Shown: positions 56,724-64,000 of the stretch, piece by piece
Position numbering within the stretch: the stretch's first letter is position 1
Layout of the letters: each line of letters begins with the position of its first letter
From: Panax quinquefolius
Lineage: Eukaryota > Streptophyta > Magnoliopsida > Apiales > Araliaceae
Assembly (NCBI GenBank): GCA_020205615.1
Contig: JAINUW010000495.1
Coordinates: 185,168 to 249,167 of the forward strand
Length of the DNA stretch: 64,000 nt
Reading direction: 5' to 3'
Translations under genes and position numbers: made by a program
The notes under the pieces: generated by a model
Told to the model about the DNA's origin: nothing
Seen by the model: only the letters and a program-made list of their open reading frames with translations
Database searches by the model: none

Positions 56724-57159
56724 GTTACCACGATCTCACCACTATCTATTATGTTCTGGATCTTATGCTTGAGGGCCCAACGATCCTGAATGTCATGGCC
56801 TGGAGCTCCAAAATGGTAAACATACTCCCTACTTGTATTGAAGGTCTTTCCACTTGGATTGGCTGGTGGAAAGAGATGAGTGATTTTCTTCTGAGCTGCC
56901 AGAAGTTTGAAGATGTTTTTGAGTGAGTCTCCTAAGGGTGTGAACACTCTTCAGCGTTTGACTTCTTCACTCTTTGGCAAGGGAGGATTTGAGGACTATG
57001 CTTGGAAAGGGGAGTAGTTTCTCCTTTAAATAGGCAAGTTTTGATTGCCTTTTTGTGTTTGTCCTTGTAGTATCAAGGAGACATCCTCGTATTTCTTCTT
57101 ATGGACCCTCCGAGGGTTGTTCCCATAACTTCTAAATTGGATATGCTCACCACGACTTT
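56724..57159 (-). pseudogene. Tat-I gag fragment
   Basis: Reading leftward from 57159: FRSYGNNPRRVHKKKYEDVS, a stop-broken linker, FTPLGDSLKNIFKLLAAQKK, THLFPP, then the zinc-knuckle region REYVYHFGAPGHDIQDRWAL and KHKIQNIIDSGEIVV. Tat gag has a C-x2-C-type knuckle 'CAYH....GHd...Cw.Lk..IQ.LID.G'; here both expected Cys are replaced (YVYH and DRW). The fragment ends at the Tat-II 3' LTR. Confidence 0.8.
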
Positions 57160-57568
57160 TGTAGCATCCCCAAATCGCAAATTCTAATCACCAAGGATCC
57201 GTATACTATTTATATAACTATCATGGAAAATATAAACATAAATTGTTTATACATTAAACATTACACACTATCCCCAAGGTCAAAAACCTTCACGTAATAC
57301 CTGAATCAATATCCTATCTAACACACAATGTTATTATTATACATTGTTGTTACAAATTTAGCTGCACATATACTCCAAAGCTGGACTTGTCTTTGACTTT
57401 TCATTGTATTCGACATATTATCCTTAATCTATAATGTTTATCATGATATAACAAGGTGAGCAATAAATTTGCCCAGCAAATTTAAGTTCAATAAATTAAG
57501 GATATATCATTATAGAAAGAATTTGAACAATAAGCTGGCTAAAATGCTACAATATAATTGTGAACTAG
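57160..57568 (-). repeat. LTR fragment of an unidentified element
   Basis: Starts TGTAGCATCCCCAAATCG, which on the minus strand reads as an LTR end GGGGATGCTACA. It lies directly against Tat-I gag and is cut on the right by Gypsy-4. The rest would lie beyond the window. Family not determined. Confidence 0.5.
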
Positions 57569-60251
57569 TGTAAGACCCCAACTTATTATTAATGAAATTT
57601 AATTTTCTCTATTTATTATTTTGAAATAGTAAGGGTTGATTTGATTAATGTGGATAGTTAGGGGTAAAATACATAAATATTTCAAAATAAGCAAGTGGTT
57701 ATAAAATATTCATTGTTGTCGGAGAATATTAAATCTCTGTCGGGGGAATATTAAAGACGATGCAAGCAGCCCATGTGTGGGCCCCATAACGGAAAGTGAT
57801 TGGATGAAGAAAACGACAAATATAAGTTGTTTAAAAAAATACTTGGCGTAGTTATTACAGAATTAACCTTTGTTGGAATACCCGATGGTTAAAACACAAG
57901 AATGTCACGCGTTGTTTACAAGAAGTACTGCAGACAGTATTGCACCAATTATTGAAGGCACTACTCAATAATGGTTATAGTAATTAATGCTCAAAGATTT
58001 TATTTTATTGATTCAATAATTGCTACGTTGACATTTTATATTGTTGTTGTTTCAATAATTATCATTACAATCGTATTTTAAATTATCGAGAGCAATAATT
58101 CATATTATCGAATAATAATATTATAAGATAACATTATTGACAATATCTAGAAAGTTACATACAGGAGAGGTTTGGTCATCTAATTGCGCCCCAAGAAGGA
58201 GAGATCCTTATTGGAAAGCCCCTCTATCTGAGGAACCGCACGGTTGTCAATAATGTGATTCTGTAATATTATTTATGAATAATTAATTATTGATTTATAT
58301 GATGAGGAAAATATTGATTTTATGAGGATATAGATGGAGAAAATTTTTAATGTGACAATTGTTGAAAATTAATATTTTATCTTTTTCTGATAAAATAATT
58401 CATTTAAATATATTATTTTAATAATATATTAACGATGATATTTTTACAATGAATGTGGGATATATGAGTATATGAGGAGGAAGAGTATTTTTGTGGCATT
58501 AAATGTTTAATACATGTTTTGTGTGTTGGTGGACACAATTATTGGCCGAAATTTGATTATAGTCTGTAAAATCGCCCGTTAGTGGATTTCGGTCAACTTC
58601 TGTTTGGAATTTGAAAAAACTTTCTTCTGCAAAGTTGTAGAGAATTGAATTTCCTATAAAAAAATGCGAGATTTGAATTTTCGGATAAAAGAGCTATTTA
58701 TTATGAATTATTGAAGTTCCGAAGTTCCGAAATAATTAATTTTTGGGAGTTTTAGTTAATTATTTTGAGAAAAACATTTTTTGCAACTAAGTTGGCCTCA
58801 CATGTGATTCAAATGGGTTGAGATCAGTTGTCTAAGGTGGGCTAAAGAAAATGTGAAAAATATATTAATATTATATTCAATTTTCTACTTTGGTGTTCTA
58901 AGCATTTTCCTATAAATAGGGTGCTTAGGTTAGAATTGAAAATCACAACAGAAACTGAAGTTTCTCTCTATTTCTCTCTCGATATATTGAGCGTATTCTT
59001 GTGAGTATACTTTGAGTATTGTTAGACGGTGCAAGTTCCCTTCAAAGACTATACCTTAGATTCCAAATTAGAAGTACTAATCTTTCGAGGTAAGGGATGT
59101 TATTTTCTTCTCAAATGATATTATTTCTTCAATATCATTATGCTGAAATATTGGTTGGAACTTTTTATCAAATTTGAAACTTTTTCATGTCGGGGTTACT
59201 ATTCATGAGTTACTATTCACGAAGTACTATTCATGAAGCGTGAAGATATTTTTTGGGAAATTTCTATCTTTTGGTGTCTGAGTTATTATTCACGATACTC
59301 AAGACTATTCACGATATCGACATTATTCATAGAAAAATAAAATTTCTTCTTTTGTCCAAAATATCTATTCGGATACTAGCTTTGATTGTATCCATGTTTT
59401 GATCATTCTTGAATTTTACACCACTATGATTATTTTTGAGGTATTTTGAATATGGATAAAACAAAGTACTAATCCTTAATCCTTAATCCTTGTCATTTTG
59501 TTTCATTGGATTCGTTTTTTAAAATATTTTTCATCATCCTCGGTCTTAAATGATGATATTATTGAATATCTTTGGCACTGTAGTGCAAAGATGAATGATT
59601 TCTGAAGAATATCTTTGGTAGTAGTAAAAAGATGAAGCAGTGTTTAGATGAACATGACTAATCGATGAATATCTTTGTCTGTAGTGCAAAGATGAATATT
59701 TGATTCGGATGTATATTGATTGATGTTCTGAGGATAAAAGATAGGCGATGAACTTTTAAATTTATACATAGAAGATAGTAGTTTGCATTCTCTACTTAAC
59801 TCTTCTAATGAATTATTATTTCATTGCGAATATTGATTTAAAATTTGTTGTCTATTGTATTCTATTAGATTTTTCCTGTTGAAGACTAACGGTAATTTGT
59901 TGTATATTATCTTAGTCATAATATTCTTTCTTGGGCTAGTTGAGCTCACCCTTTTCCTTTTTGTTCCATTTTTCTTCTCGTGGAGGCGAGAATATAGCGA
60001 GAAAGTTAGTCGGGGTATGGATGGAATGAAGGTTTTAGAAAGAATTGTTTAGTAGTCCTCACCATTTTGTAAAATAATGTATCAATAAATGTGATGAGGA
60101 TTTATTTGAGTATAGATATTGTCTAGAAGATAATATTTGTATTCAAACTCACGCTTTTTTCTTGTTGTAATAATAAAGTTGTAGTTGTTTTTCGCATCAT
60201 GTATCGACAATTTCGAATGGGTGATGTATACCTATTTTTGGGGGCGCCACG
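57569..60251 (+). repeat. Gypsy-4 5' LTR
   Basis: About 2.68 kb. TATA box at 58911; repeats of TACTATTCA(T/C)GA near 59200-59330; imperfect units with TATCTTTG and GTAGTGCAAAGATGAA at 59570-59710, equivalent to the unit array in the Gypsy-2 LTR. Confidence 0.88.
58911..58918 (+). promoter_or_regulatory. TATA box, Gypsy-4 5' LTR
   Basis: TTTCCTATAAATAGGGTGC, same context as Gypsy-2. Confidence 0.7.
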
Positions 60252-60252
60252 G

Positions 60253-60266
60253 TTGGTATCGAGCTT
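60253..60266 (+). promoter_or_regulatory. Primer binding site, Gypsy-4
   Basis: TTGGTATCGAGCTT, initiator-methionine tRNA type with one change from the Gypsy-2 site. Confidence 0.8.
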
Positions 60267-60438
60267 AGGAATATGATCTCTGGCGGAGATGGGGAATAGA
60301 ACTAGGAGGGAGAGACGAGTAAATCCTTCGCTAGTGTGTCCTACCTAAGCTTATTTGTTAGTTGGTCAAGATATAGGGATATTATGTGATATATTGATTT
60401 CCTTAATTAACCCTTGTTTTTATGACAAAGATTTGAGA

Positions 60439-61560
60439 ATGTCAATCGAGAATATTAACAATGGAAATGAGACCATGGAGACGCTCAGTACTCACCAACG
60501 AGGAGAACGTGCAACAAGTTGGCAATGTTCCTCCCGTGAACAACACCACCGAAAGAGATGATGAACGAGGGATGTTTAGAAGCTTTTTAGTTCATGCAAA
60601 ATCGGACGTGGGAGACTCGTGTTCAAAATCTGAGAGGAAATGATAGCAATTCACGGGTTGTCACCCAAGCGGTTCAAAGAGTTGGGACCACCGAATTTAA
60701 GGGAAAGCGAGATCCGATCATGGCGGAAACATGGGTCAAGCAAATTACCAAGATATTCGATGTCTTTGGATGCACGGAGGAACAGAAGGTTCCATTCGCC
60801 ACCTTTATGTTAAGTGGCGAAGGCAAACTCTTGGTGGGAGTCTCAGTGAAGCGTACCCATCCAACAAGACTCAAAGATGTCTTGGGAAATGTTTCAGAAA
60901 CTATTTAATGACAAATACTTTTCCGAAAGTGTTCATCTATATGAAGGAAGTGGAGTTCATCGATTAGAGCAAAATAACATGGCGGTGTCTCGAAGACGAG
61001 GCAAAGTTTGCAGAGTTATCCGGTTTGCACCTCATTTGGTGGAGAATGAGGAGCGTATGACACGGATGTTTCTTAGAGGTTTGAAACCCTAAGATACGCC
61101 AAGATCTCATTTCTCATAAACTTTCTCTCTATTCGGATGTTGTTAAATGGGGCTCAATTATTAGAGCGAGATAACGAGTACGGTCAACTGATGGACCCTG
61201 ACCGAGGATCGTACCATAGATAGCGATCAATGTAATAATGATAACCGGCGGAGAAAGAAAGCAGACGGACAAAAATGGTAACCACTCTGGTGGTAATCAT
61301 AGCCATGAAAATAGAAGAAGCGAGTCGAGGAGGAGATTTAAAAGAGGAGATTTAACAATGACGTATGTGAAGACGAGCAGTCTTGGCAAAGAATCGGTTC
61401 TAAGGGAGGAGAACGACCATCCATCGTATATGCTATAAATGCGGAAAGAGGGACATATTAGTCCAAACCGTCCACAACAGTTCAAGGAATGCTATAATTG
61501 TGGAAAGGAAGGACTTATCGCCGAGATTGTACGGTAGCAAAACCTAGTTCAATGGGGACG
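60439..61560 (+). pseudogene. Gypsy-4 gag
   Basis: Starts MSIENINNGNETMETLSTH, then shifts frame. Core pieces: VGTTEFKGKRDPIMAETWVK, IFDVFGCTEEQKVPFATFML, MSWEMFQKLFNDKYFSESVH, FAPHLVENEERMTRMFLRGL. Knuckle remnants CYKCGKRGHIS and CYNCGKEGLI lie near 61430-61530; both lack the complete CCHC set. At least four frame changes. Confidence 0.85.
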
Positions 61561-61602
61561 GTGACTCAAAAGATCATCTAGAAAAGTCAAAGTCAACGAT
61601 TA

Positions 61603-62010
61603 GTGAAGAGCGTTTGTTGGATCGGTCATAATGCGAGGAACCCAAACGAGGTGATCACGGGTAAGCTATTTATAAATTCTTGCGAAGTTTATACCTTACT
61701 TGATACCGGTGTTACCCATTCATTTATCTCTCCTGCTTGTGCTCAACGTTTAAACTTGACTTCGGAGAAATTAGACTTTGACCTATCTGTGGAAACTCCG
61801 TTAGGAGAAACTTTCATCACATCCACTATTTATAAATCTTGTTTGATTCAAGTTGGCACCATTACCTTACTTGTTAACCTTATCTCTTTAAAGATACTTG
61901 CTTTTGATGTGATTTTAGGGATTGATTGGTTAACTACTCATCATGCCAAAATTGATTGTTTCGTAAGGTTGTTAGTTTTCATATTCCTAACTAACCTTTT
62001 GTTGTATTAA
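61603..62010 (+). pseudogene. Gypsy-4 protease
   Basis: A clean frame: ITGKLFINSCEVYTLLDTGV, THSFISPACAQRLNLTSEK, VETPLGETFITSTIYKSCLI, AFDVILGIDWLTTHHAKID. The catalytic DTG is intact, unlike the Gypsy-1 and Gypsy-2 copies. The frame ends by a shift near 61970. Confidence 0.88.
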
Positions 62011-62189
62011 TTCAAGCAACTAAACCATTAAAATCAATCCTTCGTCATATCTAATCATAAAGCTATTCGTTTATTGAAAAGCGGATGTCAAGCTTTCTTA
62101 GCCCATGTTATGGATTTGAATAAAGACACGCCAAATTTGAATAATATTCTGTTGTTATTGACTTTCCCGACGATTTCTGAAGAACTTCC

Positions 62190-63090
62190 CGGCCTACCCC
62201 GTAACGTGAAGTTGAATTCTTTATTGATCTTGAACACCGTACAAAGCCCATTTCTAAAACCCCATATCGAATGGCTCCTATTGAACTTCAGGAGTTAAAG
62301 GTCCAACTACAGGAATTGTTGGACATCGGTTTCATTCGGCCCTAGTACATCTCCTTGGGTGTTCTGTTTTATTATTCAGAAGAAGAAAGGCGGGAGTATG
62401 CGACTTTGTATTGACTATCGGGAATTGAACCATGTCACCATCAAGAGTAGGTATCCTCTACCTCGTATTGATGACTTGTTTGACCGATTCTAGTAAGGCA
62501 CAATTCTTTTTCAAAATCGATCTTCGATTACGGATATCATCGGTGAAGATTAGAGGCGAGGATATTCCAAAGAGCGCCTTTAGAACTCAGATGGGCATTA
62601 TGAATTCTTAGTCATGTCTTTCGGATTGACTAATGCTCTGCGGCATTCATGGATATGATGAACCGAGTATTCAAGGAATATTTGGATCGATTCGTTGTTG
62701 TTTTTATTGATGACATCCTCAAATATTCCAAAAGTCGTGGAGATCATGAGCACCATTTGAAGTCGGTACTCCAAAGGCTTGAAAACAAACTATATGCCAA
62801 ATTGAAGAAATACAAGTTACGGCTTGAGGAAGTAGCATTCCTTGGAGCGCGTGGTGTCAAAACATGGAGTATCTGTTGATCCCGCAAAGATTGAAGCAAT
62901 ACAAAGTTAGGAGCAACAAAAAGCCTCGGTGATTCAAGCACGTAGTTTTTGGGCTTAGTTGGTTATTATCGGAGATTCGTGGAAGGGTTTTCTCGAATCT
63001 CTACTCCATTAACTCAATTAACTCTTAAGGATACAAAATTCGTTTGTAGCGATAAGAATGCGAGAAGAGTTTCCAAGAGCTTAAGAGGAG
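62190..63090 (+). pseudogene. Gypsy-4 reverse transcriptase
   Basis: [24 protein letters not shown] start near 62270, [33 protein letters not shown], then broken KIDLR region, [20 protein letters not shown] with the FIDD active site at 62703-62714, [20 protein letters not shown], and frame-shifted connection. FIDD is intact where Gypsy-2 is broken. Confidence 0.87.
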
Positions 63091-63099
63091 ACTTATTTT

Positions 63100-63500
63100 A
63101 AGACTGTTCTAACAATACCATCCGGTTCGGATGGATTTGTTATCTGGCCGATGCTTCGTGCAAAGGGTTAGGATGTGTTCTCATGCAACGTGGGAAAGTC
63201 ATAGCCTATGCCTCACTACAACTTAAAGAGTATGAGAGGAATTATCCTACCATGATCTAGAGTTAGCAAAGCGATAAGCTTCGCTTAAAGATATGGAGGC
63301 ACTATCTATATGGGGAGAAAGCGGAGATATATTCGGACCATAAAAGCCTTAAATATTTCTTCACTCAAAAAGAACTTCGACATGCGGCAATGACGTTAGC
63401 TCGAGCTATTGAAAGACTACGACCACACTATTCAATACCATCCTGGAAAAGCGAACGTGGTAGCTGACGCGTTGAGTAGAAGATCATATCACGAGAACGA
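63100..63500 (+). pseudogene. Gypsy-4 RNase H and tether
   Basis: [30 protein letters not shown], then frame-shifted [15 protein letters not shown] and [16 protein letters not shown] end near 63455-63490. Multiple indels. Confidence 0.8.
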
Positions 63501-63711
63501 AAGTGCGATGATGTCAAGTATACGATAGAGCCAACTTTAATAGAAAAAGTTAAGGTTGCTCAAGCCACTTGGGCCGAAATGATGCGTATGAAGAAGAAAG
63601 TACAAGAAGGAGCTATTCTAAGCGAGAATTGATGAAGAAGTAATACTTCGAGTCCACTCTAGACTTTGTGTTCCTAACGACTTTGATTTGAAGTACAAGA
63701 TTATGATGGAG

Positions 63712-64000
63712 GCACACAATACACCATTTGCAATCCATCCTGGAAGTACTAAAATGTATCGTGATCTTCGACATACATTTTGGTGGAACAATATGAAGAG
63801 AGAGATTGCAAAGTTTATCTCAAAGTGTTTAACTTGTCAACGTGTAAAGGCGGAGCATCTGGTACCTAAGGGTCCGTTGCAACCACTTGAGATTCCGAAA
63901 TGGAAGTGGGAACACATTACCATGGATTTTGTTACGGGTCTTCCCACGGTTTCTCGTGGCATCAATGCTATTTGGGTTATTGTTGATAGATTAACCAAGT
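63712..64000 (+). CDS. Gypsy-4 integrase, start (runs off window)
   Basis: A frame open to the last base: [93 protein letters not shown]. The HHCC zinc domain is complete and the first catalytic Asp (VIVD) is present. The rest of the core lies beyond the window. Upstream of 63712 the polyprotein is frame-shifted, so this is part of a broken gag-pol even though this piece is clean. Confidence 0.8.

Larger units (their letters stand above)
57569..64000 (+). mobile_element. Gypsy-4: Ty3/gypsy chromovirus, truncated by the window edge
   Basis: 5' LTR 57569-60251 (TGTAAGACCCCAACTTATTA to GGGGGCGCCAC), primer site, gag, protease, RT, RNase H and the start of integrase, still open at 64000. Same family as Gypsy-1 and Gypsy-2. 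The five bases before the LTR are ACTAG, a prediction for the target duplication after its 3' LTR. Confidence 0.9.

Noticed and set aside
1..64000. Intact host gene or novel defence or biosynthetic system
   Set aside because: Both strands were read; apart from the MCTP fragment and the decayed mobile-domain and DUF7745-like genes, all coding traces belong to retrotransposons.

Overview
The window is a transposon-dense, AT-rich stretch of nuclear DNA from a flowering plant, most likely a eudicot. The evidence is Ty3/gypsy chromovirus and Tat/Ogre-type retrotransposons, a Ty1/copia-type LTR, a CACTA transposon end, plant mobile domain and DUF7745-like remnants, and an MCTP-type C2-domain fragment. 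I cannot name the species. No intact host gene is visible; nearly every coding trace is broken by stops or frameshifts. Repeated 1-nt indels in homopolymers mean that some breaks could be residual assembly error rather than decay.

Layout. 1-4427: decayed plant mobile domain-like and DUF7745-like coding regions (+). 4428-12275: Gypsy-1 (-), two LTRs with a perfect GTAGA target duplication, inserted in the DUF7745-like gene, whose last codons resume at 12281. 12719-13540: N-terminal MCTP/FTIP-like fragment (-) with a possible 5' leader intron. About 15700-16121: one end of a CACTA DNA transposon. 16122-57159: remains of one Tat-type element (Tat-I, -), split by later insertions. Its protease is cut by a copia-type solo LTR (20197-34279). 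That LTR is cut by Gypsy-2 (+, 20846-33387, GAGTA duplication). The 5' LTR of Gypsy-2 is in turn cut by an opposite-strand solo LTR of its own family (22999-25745, AGCGT duplication). Between the gag and protease of Tat-I lies Tat-II (+, about 34571-56723), which has LTRs, a primer site, gag-like sequence and 3' minisatellites but no visible pol. Tat-II is itself cut by Gypsy-3 (+, 41309-54075, CTAGT duplication, LTRs of about 3.7 kb). 57160-57568: LTR fragment. 57569-64000: Gypsy-4 (+), running off the window.

Function. The elements follow standard LTR-retrotransposon logic: TATA box in the LTR, tRNA primer site after the 5' LTR, gag-protease-RT-RNase H-integrase, a C-terminal chromodomain in the gypsy chromoviruses, and a polypurine tract before the 3' LTR. 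None looks autonomous as read. The observations most worth pursuing are the inverted LTR pair at 22.2-24.0 kb (a natural long hairpin with convergent promoters), the pol-less Tat-II with several satellite-like arrays, a covarying pair of stem-loops in the Gypsy-3 LTR, and a 1.6 kb DUF7745 frame that carries nine stops but no frameshift.
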